Counted from the stretch's first letter, positions 41,524-51,900 are shown. The stretch is 62,217 nucleotides of DNA from an uncultured Bacteroidales bacterium (GCA_937885465.1 CAKZZM010000043.1:1-62217), one strand, 5' to 3'. Translations and numbers: made by a program. Notes: generated by a model from the letters alone, not told the origin.

Positions 41524-41784
41524 ATGGCAGATTTTGGAAAAGTGATTGCTGCCTTTGTAGGCGGCACCGTAGCAGGGGCTGTAGCAGCCTTGTTGCTTGC
41601 TCCGAAGAGCGGAGCAGAGTTGCGTGAACAGATTATGTCTGTTGCTCGTGAGAAAGGAGCTCATCTTAATAAAGAGGAGTTCGAGGTATTATATCGCAAA
41701 GTTATTGCTCGCGTAAAAGATTGGTTCAACGATGCAGAGATAGAGGCGGCGGTAGAAGAGGCAATAGGTGAGGTTCAAGCGTGA
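41524..41784 (+). CDS. YtxH-domain protein
   Basis: The 86-residue protein has the Gly-zipper membrane segment FGKVIAAFVGGTVAGAVAAL followed by LLAPKSGAELREQI, the YtxH signature, and an acidic helical tail. Such proteins are associated with envelope or general stress in many bacteria. It is first of three overlapping genes: its TGA overlaps the next ATG in TGATG. Confidence 0.88.
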   Translation: MADFGKVIAAFVGGTVAGAVAALLLAPKSGAELREQIMSVAREKGAHLNKEEFEVLYRKVIARVKDWFNDAEIEAAVEEAIGEVQA

Positions 41785-42194
41785 TGGAAGATAAGCGATA
41801 TAATCAGTTGTTGGACGACCTTCGGTCGTTTATCAATGCTCGTTACGACCTGTTGTTGCTCTCGTTGTTAGAGAAGATGAGTCGTATCTTGGGTTTGATA
41901 ATGCTCGTGTTGGTCGTTATTCTGCTTGCTTTTGCCGCTTTTGCATACGGTGGATTGGCTCTTGCTTTTGTGTTGAGCAAATGGATACCGATGTGGGCTG
42001 CTTGTCTTATCATGGGGGGTGTTTTCCTTCTGCTATTGGTGATGGCCGTTATTTTCCGAAAGCAATGGTTCATTAATCCGGTGATTGTTGCGATAAGCGG
42101 AATATTATTCTCTTCGCCGGAAAATAAGCAAGCGGCGGAAGAACCGTCAGTGTCAGTACCACAAGAAACGAGAAAGGGGGACGACCATGAATAA
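41784..42194 (+). CDS. Holin-like (Phage_holin_3_6) membrane protein
   Basis: The 136-residue protein has an N-terminal helix (YNQLLDDLRSFINARYDLLL), two long membrane helices (about 38-62 and 70-92) and a polar C-terminal tail. The design is that of the putative actinobacterial/bacteroidetes holin-X family, which in chromosomal cassettes with YtxH is not phage-derived. ATG 41,784 is chosen over a GTG three bases upstream because it gives stop-start coupling with the YtxH gene. It overlaps the next gene by eight bases. Confidence 0.83.
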   Translation: MEDKRYNQLLDDLRSFINARYDLLLLSLLEKMSRILGLIMLVLVVILLAFAAFAYGGLALAFVLSKWIPMWAACLIMGGVFLLLLVMAVIFRKQWFINPVIVAISGILFSSPENKQAAEEPSVSVPQETRKGDDHE

Positions 42195-42480
42195 AGCACA
42201 ACCTCAGGAGAAGAAATTCTTCTCGTCGTCACTCGTAGATAAGCGTCAAGAGTTACGTTCGTTAGACGACATAGCATTGATGCGGGCGAAGTTAGAGAAT
42301 CGGGCAGACAAGAGCGAAAGGCGTTTGGCGCACGATGTGGAGCAGATACAGTCGCAGTGGAAGAAGTCGTTCAGCTTCGTTCATAAGATGCGCAATATAA
42401 CGAGAACAATATTGCCGAAGATGGAGTATATTACTCTGCTGACACCCTTTGTGAAGCGTCTTTTCAAGCGTAAGAGATAA
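42187..42480 (+). CDS. Hypothetical basic protein of the YtxH cassette
   Basis: The 97-residue protein is charged and helical (SLDDIALMRAKLENRADKSE, RRLAHDVEQIQSQW), with a weakly hydrophobic C-terminal stretch (ILPKMEYITLLTPFVKRLF) and a basic end KRKR. I know no function. Its place after YtxH and holin-like genes, with overlapping frames, suggests a three-part envelope complex. Confidence 0.75.
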   Translation: MNKAQPQEKKFFSSSLVDKRQELRSLDDIALMRAKLENRADKSERRLAHDVEQIQSQWKKSFSFVHKMRNITRTILPKMEYITLLTPFVKRLFKRKR

Positions 42481-42484
42481 TCTT

Positions 42485-42519
42485 TTAGTGGAGAACGTCT
42501 CCGAACGTTCATACTTATA
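42485..42519 (+). repeat. Family-1 repeat, extended copy
   Basis: TAGTGGAGAACG...CCGAACGTTC is followed by ATACTTATAT, giving a 35-base match to the copy at 19,143-19,177. It sits five bases after a stop codon. Confidence 0.9.
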
Positions 42520-42527
42520 TAATGGCA

Positions 42528-42566
42528 TTTCAACGGCGTTTCAACGGCGTTGAAACGCCATTGAAA
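42528..42566. repeat. 18-bp imperfect hairpin
   Basis: TTTCAACGGCGTTTCAAC pairs with GTTGAAACGCCATTGAAA across GGC with one mismatch. Inside, CAACGGCGTTT is directly repeated. It precedes the terminator. Confidence 0.75.
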
Positions 42567-42575
42567 CGGGATATA

Positions 42576-42617
42576 AAAACAGGGCGTTATCCGTTTGGGT
42601 AACGCCCTGTTTTTTTG
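42576..42617. terminator. Bidirectional intrinsic terminator
   Basis: AAAACAGGGCGTTA (42,576-42,589) pairs with TAACGCCCTGTTTT (42,600-42,613) and has T-runs on both strands, between the YtxH cassette and the convergent serC. Confidence 0.92.
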
Positions 42618-42628
42618 TAGGTAAATGT

Positions 42629-43717
42629 TTATTTGCTTTTCTCATAGTCTTTCATGCAGGCGATGAGAGCCTCTACGCCTTCAATATCCATGGCGTTATA
42701 GATAGAGGCGCGGAAGCCGCCGACGGAGCGGTGTCCCTTAACGCCGACCATGCCGCGCTCGGAAGCGAAGCGGAAGAAGTCGTCTTGCAGGTCTTGATAT
42801 TCGGGTTTGAGGACGAAGCACACATTCATTCGTGAGCGGTCTTCCTCTCGTGCCGTGCCGACGAAGATCTTCGAGTGGTCGATGGCATCGTAGAGCAGTT
42901 CTGCCTTGCGTATATTGCGTTTCTCTATAGCCTCTACACCTCCGAACTGCTTGAGCCAGCGGAGTGTGAGCATGGCAGAGTAGAGCGGCAATACGGGCGG
43001 GGTGTTGAACATCGAGCCGCCGTCGATATGGGTGCGGTAGTCAAGCATAGTGGGGATATGGCGAGACACCTTGCCGAGTATATCCTCGCGAATGATAACG
43101 AAGGTAACGCCTGCCGGTGCGAGGTTCTTCTGTGCACCGCCGTAGATGATGCCGTATTGCGATACATCGACGGGGCGAGAGAGAATATCTGACGACATGT
43201 CGGCAACGAGTGTAACGCTGCCGCGTTTTTGATAGATATCTTGCAACTTCTTGTCCGACAGTTCAGTGCCGTAGATAGTGTTGTTGGTTGTTATGTGGAA
43301 ATAGTCGGAATCTTGCGGCACGGTGTAGTCGGTTGGGATAAAGGTGTAGTTGCTGTCAGCGGAACTTGCCGTTTCCACTGCTTCGCCGAAGGCTTTGGCC
43401 TCTTTGAGGGCTTTCTTCGCCCATACGCCGGTGTTGAGGTAGGCAGACTTCTTTTCCATAAGGTTATAGGGTACCATGCAGAATTGCAGTGAGGCACCGC
43501 CACCGAGGAAGATGACGCGGTAGCCATCGGGTATATGCAGCAACTCTTTCATCAGTGCTTCAGCCTCGTCAACCACGGGTTGGAAATACTTGGCGCGGTG
43601 GGAAATCTCGAGGATAGAAAGTCCGTGACCTTCGAAGTCGAGCACGGCATCTGCCGTCTGACGAATCACTTCTTGTGGCAGGATACTCGGTCCTGCATTG
43701 AAATTGTATTGTTTCAT
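42629..43717 (-). CDS. serC: Phosphoserine aminotransferase
   Basis: The 362-residue PLP enzyme makes phosphoserine from 3-phosphohydroxypyruvate and glutamate. It begins MKQYNFNAGPSILP, with EISHR near 40, and has the PLP Lys in GGAQKNLAPAG (about 195). The C-terminus includes GHRSVGGFRASIYNAM. The frame extends 108 bases upstream, but ATG 43,717 matches family starts. The usual partner serA is not adjacent. It lies 76 bases after the Cthe_2159-type lipoprotein gene with no evident promoter between. Confidence 0.96.
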   Translation of the reverse strand: MKQYNFNAGPSILPQEVIRQTADAVLDFEGHGLSILEISHRAKYFQPVVDEAEALMKELLHIPDGYRVIFLGGGASLQFCMVPYNLMEKKSAYLNTGVWAKKALKEAKAFGEAVETASSADSNYTFIPTDYTVPQDSDYFHITTNNTIYGTELSDKKLQDIYQKRGSVTLVADMSSDILSRPVDVSQYGIIYGGAQKNLAPAGVTFVIIREDILGKVSRHIPTMLDYRTHIDGGSMFNTPPVLPLYSAMLTLRWLKQFGGVEAIEKRNIRKAELLYDAIDHSKIFVGTAREEDRSRMNVCFVLKPEYQDLQDDFFRFASERGMVGVKGHRSVGGFRASIYNAMDIEGVEALIACMKDYEKSK

Positions 43718-43793
43718 TTTGTCGGATATTAGTGTTCTGTGTTTTTTATTATCAGTGGATAAAGAGAGGGTATGTAGAATAGGGGGCTGCTTA

Positions 43794-45548
43794 TTACCAC
43801 CGGCCCCCGTGTCCGCCTCCGCCACCCTGTCCGCCTCCGCCGTTACCGCCGTTGTAGGATGAGAGGGAGACGGCAGATCCTCCGCTTATAGTAGCAGAGG
43901 TGTAGCCCATGCCGTTGAAGATCTGCGTGCCGTTTGATGCCGTTACGCCTGATTTGAGTGAGGGTGTTGAAGGGGTGGAAACGATGAGAGTGGTGCCGCC
44001 TGATGCAGGTGTGAGGAAGGCGAGGGCGAGGTCGCTGCCGTTATAGAGGGCGTACCATGTTGATTTGCTCCATGAGGAGGCGGAGTAGCACGACTGTGTT
44101 AGCGACGAGCCGGACTCCAACCCGCCTATGGCAACGATAGTGCCGCCTTGCACATATAGTTTGTACCCTCCTTCGGTGTTGGCATCGATACCCACCTCAG
44201 GTGAAGTGGTGCCGATAGCATACACTACGCCGCCTTTTATATAGCAGTTGCCGTTGGCATCGAGGCCGTCGTTGCCGGTAGAGTAGGCGCAAACATATCC
44301 GCCTGAGATAGTGCAGTCGCCGCCGGAGTTGATAGCGTCGTCCGACGATTGGGCGAAGATCTTTCCACCTGTGATAGTCATAGCCGCCTTACTCTCTATA
44401 CCTTCCGGTGCGGAAGAGTTGTTGCCGCTATTCCCGCCTGGTCCGCCCGGACCTTGCGATGGCATCTTCGAGGCAGACGAGCCGCCTGAGCAGACCACTG
44501 TTATGTCGCCGCCGCTGATAGTCATGTCGCCTACCGACTTGATACCTTTGGCATCCGAGCCGGAGGTCTTTACGGTGATAGTACCGTCCGATATCCGGCA
44601 CTCGCCTACCTTAGCGAGAATACCCTTGCCGTCATCGCCTGAGGTGGTAACATCGATAGTGCCGCCCGACACGATGATATTACCCGCCGCCGATTTGATA
44701 CCTTTGTCCACGGAGACAACGCTGATGTTGCCGCCGCTTATCTCTACATTGCTGTATGCCGATATTCCTTTATCTCCCGCTTTGGTGATATAGGTGTTGC
44801 CGCCGCTGATGACGATTGAGTTGGTGTCGCACTGAATGGCGTCTGCTGCCGCGCTGATGCTTATCGTGCCGCCGTTGATGATGATGCCGTCGTTGGCGTG
44901 CATACCGTCGGAGGCGGTGGCGGTCAGCGCAAGCGAGCCTTCGCGGACGCGGATATAGTCATCGGAGGCGAGGGCGTGCTTGTAGTTACCCGTGATAGCG
45001 AGCGAACCGCTGCCGCTGACGATAATCTGTCCTTCGGAGAAGAGTGCCGCCTTTCGGTCGTCATCGGAGGAAGAGTAATCGTTTCCGTCAGAGAGGGTGT
45101 TGGTGCCGGTTAGAACAACGTAGCAACTCTTTTTCCCTTGGTTGTTAATGGCGGGGCCGTCAGAGCAGGCAAGGGTCAGTCCGTTAAGAGACAGCTTGAA
45201 CTTATAATCGCTATAAATCTTCAGTTGTCCTGTTCCCGAACCGCTTACGGCATATTCGATATGCTTGGCGGAGGATGTTATGGTAACATAGCCGTTCTCA
45301 TCGGTGATGCTGACGCCGTCGGCTGAGCCGCTGACGGTGGTTGCCTGACCGTTCCAAACGATGCTGATAGTGCTGCTCCATGTCTGATTTTCAACGAAGT
45401 CGTTATCATCATCGCCGATATTGGTAGTGGTGTCGGTAGTGCCTGACGAGTCGTTTGACGGGGTATTGCTATTGCAAGAGGTGAAACAGGCAAAGAGCAG
45501 CACGCCGACGGAGAGTAGTGATAGTTTTATTGGTGCTTTGATATTCAT
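43794..45548 (-). CDS. Cthe_2159-like beta-helix lipoprotein
   Basis: The 584-residue protein has a lipoprotein signal (lipobox FTSC with Cys25), a Thr/Asp-rich linker, and a long Cthe_2159-type beta-helix with many (I/V)SGG.I turns (about 95-480). A Gly/Pro-rich loop (SQGPGGPGGNSG, about 365) sits where the paralogue at 21,099-23,024 has its Gly-rich loop. The last 180 residues closely follow that paralogue, including GGLESGSSLTQSCYSASSWS, and end GGGHGGRW. Here the protein is anchored as a lipoprotein, whereas the paralogue has an ordinary signal peptide. A carbohydrate-binding role is inferred from the family. Confidence 0.83.
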   Translation of the reverse strand: MNIKAPIKLSLLSVGVLLFACFTSCNSNTPSNDSSGTTDTTTNIGDDDNDFVENQTWSSTISIVWNGQATTVSGSADGVSITDENGYVTITSSAKHIEYAVSGSGTGQLKIYSDYKFKLSLNGLTLACSDGPAINNQGKKSCYVVLTGTNTLSDGNDYSSSDDDRKAALFSEGQIIVSGSGSLAITGNYKHALASDDYIRVREGSLALTATASDGMHANDGIIINGGTISISAAADAIQCDTNSIVISGGNTYITKAGDKGISAYSNVEISGGNISVVSVDKGIKSAAGNIIVSGGTIDVTTSGDDGKGILAKVGECRISDGTITVKTSGSDAKGIKSVGDMTISGGDITVVCSGGSSASKMPSQGPGGPGGNSGNNSSAPEGIESKAAMTITGGKIFAQSSDDAINSGGDCTISGGYVCAYSTGNDGLDANGNCYIKGGVVYAIGTTSPEVGIDANTEGGYKLYVQGGTIVAIGGLESGSSLTQSCYSASSWSKSTWYALYNGSDLALAFLTPASGGTTLIVSTPSTPSLKSGVTASNGTQIFNGMGYTSATISGGSAVSLSSYNGGNGGGGQGGGGGHGGRW

Positions 45549-45573
45549 AATGCCATAAAAGAGATAGACATAC

Positions 45574-45605
45574 AAAGAGAGTGCGACGGAGCACACTCTC
45601 TTTTT
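45574..45605. terminator. Hairpin between pckA and the lipoprotein gene
   Basis: AAAGAGAGTG (45,574-45,583) pairs with CACTCTCTTT (45,594-45,603). The T tail is better on plus than on minus, where both neighbours are read, so termination of pckA may be partial. Confidence 0.6.
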
Positions 45606-45640
45606 GCGTTGTGAGGACAGTGTTGCCTCACTTCTGTTCG

Positions 45641-47239
45641 TTAAAGTTTCGGACCTGCTGCTACGAGAGCCTTACCTGCTTCGTTACCTGTATATTTAAC
45701 AAAGTTCTTAACGAAGCGTCCTGCGAGGTCTTTGGCTTTCTCTTCCCATTGTGCTGCGTCAGCGTAGGTGTCGCGAGGATCGAGAATCTTCGGGTCAACG
45801 CCGGGCAGTGCGGTAGGTACTTCGAAGTCGAAGAACGGTATTTTCTTCGTTGGTGCCGATTTGATAGAGCCGTCGAGTATAGCGTCGATGATGCCTCGCG
45901 TGTCGCGAATAGAGATGCGCTTACCTGTGCCGTTCCAGCCGGTGTTAACGAGATATGCCTTAGCGCCGCTCTTCTCCATTTTCTTAACGAGTTCCTCTGC
46001 ATATTTGGTCGGGTGCAGTTCGAGGAATGCCTGACCGAAGCAAGCGGAGAAGGTAGGTGTAGGCTCGGTGATGCCGCGCTCCGTACCCGCCAGTTTAGCA
46101 GTGAAGCCGCTGAGGAAGTAATACTTAGTCTGTTCAGGGGTAAGGATGCTTACAGGCGGCAGTACGCCGAAGGCATCTGCTGAGAGGAAGATAACATTCT
46201 CGGCAGCCGGACCTGCGCTGACGGGGCGCACTATCTTCTCAATATGGTTGATAGGATAAGAAACACGGGTGTTCTCTGTGACGCTCTTGTCGGCAAAGTC
46301 AATCTTGCCGTCTTCGGCTACGGTCACGTTCTCAAGGAGAGCGTTGCGACGGATAGCGTTGTAGATATCAGGCTCCGACTCTTTGTCGAGGTTGATGACC
46401 TTGGCGTAGCAGCCGCCTTCAAAGTTGAATACGCCGTTGTCGTCCCATCCGTGCTCGTCGTCACCGATGAGCAGACGCTTCGGGTCGGTAGAGAGAGTGG
46501 TCTTACCCGTACCGGAGAGACCGAAGAAGATAGCGGTGTTCTTGCCCTCCATGTCGGTGTTGGCGGAGCAGTGCATCGAAGCGATGCCGCGCAGAGGCAG
46601 GTAGTAGTTCATCATCGAGAACATACCTTTCTTCATCTCGCCGCCGTACCATGTGTTGAGGATAACCTGCTCGCGGGAGGTGGTGTTGAAAGCAACGCAG
46701 GTCTCTGAGTTAAGACCGAGTTCTTTGTAGTCCTCAACCTTAGCAAGAGAGGCGTTATAGATAACAAAATCAGGCTCGAAGTTCTTCAATTCTTCCTCAG
46801 AAGGTTGGATGAACATGTTCTTTACGAAGTGTGCCTGCCATGCCACTTCCACGATGAAGCGAACAGCCATGCGGGTGTCTTTGTTTGCACCGCAGAAAGC
46901 GTCAACAACATACAGCTGCTTGCCCGACAACTCTTTCACTGCAAGTTCCTTAACCTTAGCCCATACCTCTTCTGACATAGGGTGGTTATCGTTCTTGTAC
47001 TCGTCAGAAGTCCACCAAACGGTGTCTTTCGAGTTCTCGTCCATAACGATATATTTATCTTTGGGCGAGCGACCGGTATAGATACCCGTCATTACATTTA
47101 CTGCACCGAGTTCGGTCAGTTTTCCTTTTTCAAAACCCGTCAGAGCGGGGTTGGTCTCCTCCTCGAAGAGATATTCGTAAGAGGGATTGTAGGCTTTCAC
47201 TGTAGCACCGGTGATGCCATACTTACTTAAATCAATCAT
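45641..47239 (-). CDS. pckA: Phosphoenolpyruvate carboxykinase (ATP)
   Basis: The 532-residue enzyme interconverts oxaloacetate and PEP with ATP/ADP; in Bacteroidetes it often runs towards oxaloacetate during fermentation to succinate. It has TGRSPKDKY (55-63), the kinase-1a loop GLSGTGKTTLS (about 241-251), the metal-binding LLIGDDEHGW, and FLSADAFGVLPPV. Length is that of the family. It has a clear promoter about 110 bases upstream and stands alone. Confidence 0.97.
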   Translation of the reverse strand: MIDLSKYGITGATVKAYNPSYEYLFEEETNPALTGFEKGKLTELGAVNVMTGIYTGRSPKDKYIVMDENSKDTVWWTSDEYKNDNHPMSEEVWAKVKELAVKELSGKQLYVVDAFCGANKDTRMAVRFIVEVAWQAHFVKNMFIQPSEEELKNFEPDFVIYNASLAKVEDYKELGLNSETCVAFNTTSREQVILNTWYGGEMKKGMFSMMNYYLPLRGIASMHCSANTDMEGKNTAIFFGLSGTGKTTLSTDPKRLLIGDDEHGWDDNGVFNFEGGCYAKVINLDKESEPDIYNAIRRNALLENVTVAEDGKIDFADKSVTENTRVSYPINHIEKIVRPVSAGPAAENVIFLSADAFGVLPPVSILTPEQTKYYFLSGFTAKLAGTERGITEPTPTFSACFGQAFLELHPTKYAEELVKKMEKSGAKAYLVNTGWNGTGKRISIRDTRGIIDAILDGSIKSAPTKKIPFFDFEVPTALPGVDPKILDPRDTYADAAQWEEKAKDLAGRFVKNFVKYTGNEAGKALVAAGPKL

Positions 47240-47643
47240 AATATCTGTATCTTTTATTTGTTAATGTATAGCGTGATAGAACTATTGCTTGTTAGATATT
47301 GCTTTTTAGATATTGTGTGTCGGATATTGCGTATTATCTACTTGCAAAATTACTATTTTTTCCGCAAATCCGCAAAGCAATTTTTTCAAAAATATCGAAC
47401 AATGATGTCATTTTGCAAAAAAGCACCAAAAATCCGTCTAAAACCGCTAATTTTGTAATCTGTAGATAGCAGTTTTTGGAAATTTATGCTTTATAGCATA
47501 TTTTTTTGATGAATATTTTGTTCGAAATGAAAAAAGCAGTAATTTTGCATCGTGTTTTTCATGGTATTAGATTTTAAGGTTAATGAAAGAGATTGTGCTG
47601 TCGTGAGGACAGCCTTCTTTGTTTTTAGGAGGTATCATGATTG
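47240..47643. promoter_or_regulatory. Divergent promoter region of pckA and the DUF4105 gene
   Basis: Leftward promoter for pckA: TAATTTTG (47,345-47,352) with TTG (47,373-47,375), spacing 20. Rightward promoter: TTG (47,518-47,520) and TAATTTTG (47,540-47,547), spacing 19. Between them a TATGCT-TTAT-AGCATA hairpin with seven T (47,485-47,507) looks like a small terminator. The rightward leader has a GCTGTC-GTGAG-GACAGC hairpin (47,597-47,613) followed by a T-rich stretch, a possible attenuator. Confidence 0.65.
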
Positions 47644-48792
47644 ATGAATAGATATTTTGCCATATTATTTTGTGCAGTAATGCCCTTGTTACCATGTGTT
47701 GCGCAGGATGAGGTTGTCGCCGATGTTCCTGACCGTATGGCAGATGATTTTGTCAGTGTCGGTCTGCTGATAGCGGATAGGGGTGAAGTTCTGTATAGCA
47801 TCCTCGGTCATGCGGCGCTCCATATGCAGTGTCCGTACTACGGGCTTGATTATGTATATACTTATGAGAGCGAGGATGTGCAAGGCAAGGTGTGGCGGTT
47901 CTTAATGAATGACTTGCGTATGGGTATGGTAGCGATGCCCTTATCCGACTATTTGGAATCTTATAGGCGCGAGGGAAGGGGTGTGAGTGAGTACAGCCTT
48001 AACTTGCCGCCTATGGTAAAGACGGAACTGTGGCGCGTGCTTGATGATAAGGTGGCGGAGGGGATGGAACTGCAATACGACTATATCAACAGAGGTTGTG
48101 CCATCTCGGTGGTGAATTCCGTTAATGAGGCGGTAAAGAGCACACATAAATATAACATTCTCTATCCCGAGTGGGATGAGTCGTTCGACAGGTCATTAGG
48201 TGAGATAGTGTATGATGATGCGCCTCATAGTTGGCAGATATTTGTTATTTCAACAATGGTTGGCGGGGTTGTGCTTAACCCGAATATACCCAAAGAGGAG
48301 AAACTCGTTTTGCCTAAAGATGTGGTTAAAGTATGGAGCAAGACAACTATCAGCGGTGTAACTATTATCTCCGATGCCCCGAAGGAATTGTTGCCGTCAT
48401 TAAAAGAGTATCAGGGTGATATGTTTACCCCTATGCATGCTGCCTTGTTGCTGCTGTTGTTGGTGATAATATCGGTGTTCATCAAAACCGATGTTGTAGA
48501 TTGGCTTGTTTGGGTGATATATATCTTGTTATCACTTTTCGTGCTATGGATGGTTTTCTCACCTCTGCCCGGTACGGGTATGACTCCGCTTATTATTCTA
48601 TTTAATCTGCTTCCGATTATCTTTTGGAAATGGCGCAAGAAGTGGGGCATTTGGTTTATGGCGTTGTCTGTTGTGTGGTGTGTGGTGATGTTGTGTGCAC
48701 CGCATAGGTTGGTAGATGGCACATATATAGTGCTTGCTCTCGTCTATGCATTGAGTGCTGCCAAGCAGTCAGACATTTGCAAATTTGTATAA
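47644..48792 (+). CDS. DUF4105 (Lnb-type N-acyltransferase-like) membrane protein
   Basis: The 382-residue protein has a signal peptide (about 1-21), an extracytoplasmic DUF4105 domain (about 35-260), and five C-terminal membrane helices (about 260-380). DUF4105 is an NlpC/P60-like fold found in Lnb lipoprotein N-acyltransferases; candidate catalytic residues are His56 in LGHAALHM and Cys152 in YDYINRGCAISV. A role in lipoprotein acylation or envelope maintenance is inferred. ATG 47,644 is preferred over the TTG three bases before it. Confidence 0.85.
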   Translation: MNRYFAILFCAVMPLLPCVAQDEVVADVPDRMADDFVSVGLLIADRGEVLYSILGHAALHMQCPYYGLDYVYTYESEDVQGKVWRFLMNDLRMGMVAMPLSDYLESYRREGRGVSEYSLNLPPMVKTELWRVLDDKVAEGMELQYDYINRGCAISVVNSVNEAVKSTHKYNILYPEWDESFDRSLGEIVYDDAPHSWQIFVISTMVGGVVLNPNIPKEEKLVLPKDVVKVWSKTTISGVTIISDAPKELLPSLKEYQGDMFTPMHAALLLLLLVIISVFIKTDVVDWLVWVIYILLSLFVLWMVFSPLPGTGMTPLIILFNLLPIIFWKWRKKWGIWFMALSVVWCVVMLCAPHRLVDGTYIVLALVYALSAAKQSDICKFV

Positions 48793-48796
48793 TTAT

Positions 48797-48842
48797 TGCG
48801 TTTTTTCGCTAATTCTTTGCGGGAAGACGCATTTTTTTTTTC
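48797..48842 (+). terminator. Intrinsic terminator after the DUF4105 gene
   Basis: TGCGT (48,797-48,801) pairs with ACGCA (48,827-48,831); an inner stem TTTTCGC/GCGGGAA uses G:U pairs. Nine T follow. It ends just before the promoter of the next gene. Confidence 0.75.
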
Positions 48843-48849
48843 TTTTTCT

Positions 48850-48879
48850 TTGGCAATCGGCGGAAAAGTGGTAACTTTG
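48850..48879 (+). promoter_or_regulatory. Promoter of the 2353-residue surface protein
   Basis: TTG at 48,850-48,852 and TAACTTTG at 48,872-48,879, spacing 19; ATG 47 bases later. Confidence 0.8.
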
Positions 48880-48926
48880 CGAGGATATATGTAGATTGGG
48901 ATAGAGGTGCTTAAATAATTTTGGCT

Positions 48927-51900
48927 ATGAAGAGAAAAGGATTAAGTATGTTTTTAAGGAGATTTGTGTTGCCGGTAGCGGCGTTGCTCTTTTGTGTGCA
49001 GCATAGTTGGGCAGATAGTTACTACAACTACAAGTATTACTACTATTATGCAAAGGTAAATGCTGCGACTGCTTCGGAAAGTGTCGGGAGGGGGAAAGTG
49101 TATGTCAGTACTGCAGAGGCCACACCGGAGAGTGCGACGAGTGAGTCGAGTAATGTCACGGCACAAGATCCAAATTCAGGCGATGACGCGTATGAAAGTG
49201 CACCGGAAGAAGGGCAGTCTATTCCTTTTTATCTCTATGCCAAAGCTAATGAGGGCTATTACTTTGATGGTTGGTCAGATGGGAGCACTCGTCCGGAGTC
49301 GTTCCTCAGTACCGAGGCTGCTTGGACAACCACTTTCGATGCTGCATACGGTACAACGGGAACGTCACAAACAAAACTGAGTTCTGCACCGTCAGATTAT
49401 AACTATATTACAAGCGAAACAGGAAGTGGTAGTGATTCTTACACAAAGTATTCTAAGACAGCCGAATACACTCGCTATGCCTATTTCTCGCCGGTTGTTA
49501 TTATAGCGCCGATGGCGGATACGGTGGTGAGCGTCGGTCCTGTCGATCCGCGGAAGAGTTACTCGGGGAGTGTGCTGTACAAGGTGTCTGCGGGGGCGAG
49601 CGGTATGGCAGATTTCAATTTCAGCCGTTCCGAAACAGAAGAGAACGGCACATTCGACTTCCCCGTGGAAGGGATGTCATACAGTGCCGGATATCTGAAT
49701 ATAAGTTACACCTTCACCCCCGATGCGGAGACCTATGGCGGTTCGGCACGGTCGAACAGCACGGTGCTGATGCTTCAGTCGAAGGCTACCGGTTCACCGG
49801 AGAGGACGATAACGATTCAAGCTGATTTTCCCGCAGCGGCTATATCTGCCGCGACAACTGAGAAGGTATATACAAAAAATTCTACTTTAGTGAGCGGTAC
49901 AGCCGTCTTCGATGTCGCCTTCGTAGATGGTATTAATGATTTCGAGGCCGCCGTGATAACGGGTGGCACGGGCGGCACATGGACCGTCACCTCGCAGGTT
50001 ATGACGACCCCTACTAACTACGCTACGGGTGCGGGTAAAGTGACGGTCGGCTATTCTTTTATGCCCGATAACTCTCTCACGGAGTGCGGTGCCACACTTA
50101 CCTTGCAGACTAAGTCGGCGATAGGGACAGCCTCTTATCCTCTTGCGCTGAGCGCAGAGGTTGTTGCTCCTGCCGCTTGTGATGCGAAGATAGGCGACAC
50201 AGAGTACACGACCTTAGAGTCGGCTATCGCGGCGGCGCAGGCGGCAGATAACGGTTCGACGATAACGCTGCTCCGCGATGTGGAACTGACGGGTGCAAGG
50301 GCAGCCGTGATAGACGTAACAAAATCGTTCACCATCGACCCCGCTTCGTGGTCGATAAGCACCACGCTCACTGCTTCTAATCCTGCAATCTTCGATATTA
50401 AGGACGGTGCGGTGCTGACTATTCAGGACAGCCGCAGCGGCGGCGGACTCGTTGCCGCTAACAGCACAAATGCTGAGGTGAGTCTTGTGAAGGTGACGAA
50501 AGGTACTCTTGTGCTCGGGAAAGGTAACCTGACCTTGACGAGCAGTGCTTCGGGCAGCAATAGCGTGAGTGCCGTGACGCTTGCGTCCGGTGCTTGGTCG
50601 GGTGGTCGCCCGACGGCAATGATGCTGATGCAGGACGGCACTATCAGTGCCACCCGCTCTGCAGGCACCAATATATATGGTGTGCGTTGCTTAGGTTCGG
50701 GCAGCAACGCCTCCGCCGTCAGTCTTGAGGGTGGACAGATAACCGTCACCAACAGTGCCGGTCAGAATGCTACGGGTGTGGTTGTCTCCGGTTCGTCGAA
50801 GGTGGCAGATATGGGTATCACAGCTACCGCCACTGCCTCTGCTACGGCGATAGATATAGTTTCTGACGCGACGGTGGCGATAGAGAGCGGCGAGTATGTG
50901 GCCACGGCGACAACGGGCGACAATGCGACGGTAGTGAAAGCGAGGGGTAACACTCGTCTTTTGGGCGGCAGTTATCGTGCCACGGCATCAAGTGGCAGCA
51001 CGGCAGAGGCGGTGCATGCGGCAGCGGGTACTCTCGTGATAACCGACGGCACATTTGTGTCTCACGCCGGTAGCAATGCCTACGCCTTGCGTGTGTCATC
51101 TGCGGATAAGGTCGTTACGGTGCGCGATGGTAGCTTTGAGGCTAACGCCACCACCACTACTGCCTTCGCAGCGTATCTTGACACCGAAGGAGCGGCGTTG
51201 ACCGCCACCGCAGGTTCTTTCACTGCCAAGGTGACGCGAGCAGGGGCTTCCTCGACCTCGTTAGACGCAGTAGGTGTGCGGATGATAGAGGGAACGGCGG
51301 CAGACCTCAGCGGCGTTACTATAGCAGCCTCATTACCGACAACAGGCTCGGCGGTGTATGGCATCAACGCGGCAGGTACGCTGACGCTGAGTAAGAGCAC
51401 CGTCAGTGCCTCAACAGCTGACGGCAGTTATGCTTATGGCATCAATGCAGCGGGAGACGTAACAATATCCGGTAGCACCATATCCTCAACGGCCACGGGT
51501 GAGCGGGCGCAAGGCTTGACTATCAACGCGCCGTCGGCTGCGGTTACCGTGACGGGGTCGTCCTTCACCGTGACGGGCGGCACGAATAGTTATGGTGCTT
51601 GGCTGAATAACGGCAGTCTGATTGCTACGGGTTCGACCTTCGCGGTGAGCGGCACTTCGGGCAACGGGGGAGTATTCGTGCAGACCGCTAAAGAGGCGAC
51701 ACTGACCAACTGTACGGTGACGGCAGAGGGTACGAGTAGCAATGCGCTGCATAATCAGGGTTCGCTCACCTGCTATAATGTGACGGCAACGGGTCAACAA
51801 TATGGTATATATGTTACTACCGCAGCCTCAATGACGAGGGTCTTGTCGGGGCACTATAAAGGTACTACGGCGGCATACGGACAGAGCGGCAGCCTCGGTA

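Noticed and set aside
41784..42194. Phage remnant suggested by the holin-like gene
   Set aside because: No other phage gene is near, and the YtxH neighbour and overlapping frames point to a chromosomal cassette.
47448..47507. Small RNA between a TAATTTTG box and a hairpin with seven T
   Set aside because: No TTG at the right distance and the product would be under 50 bases; left as part of the promoter-region note.
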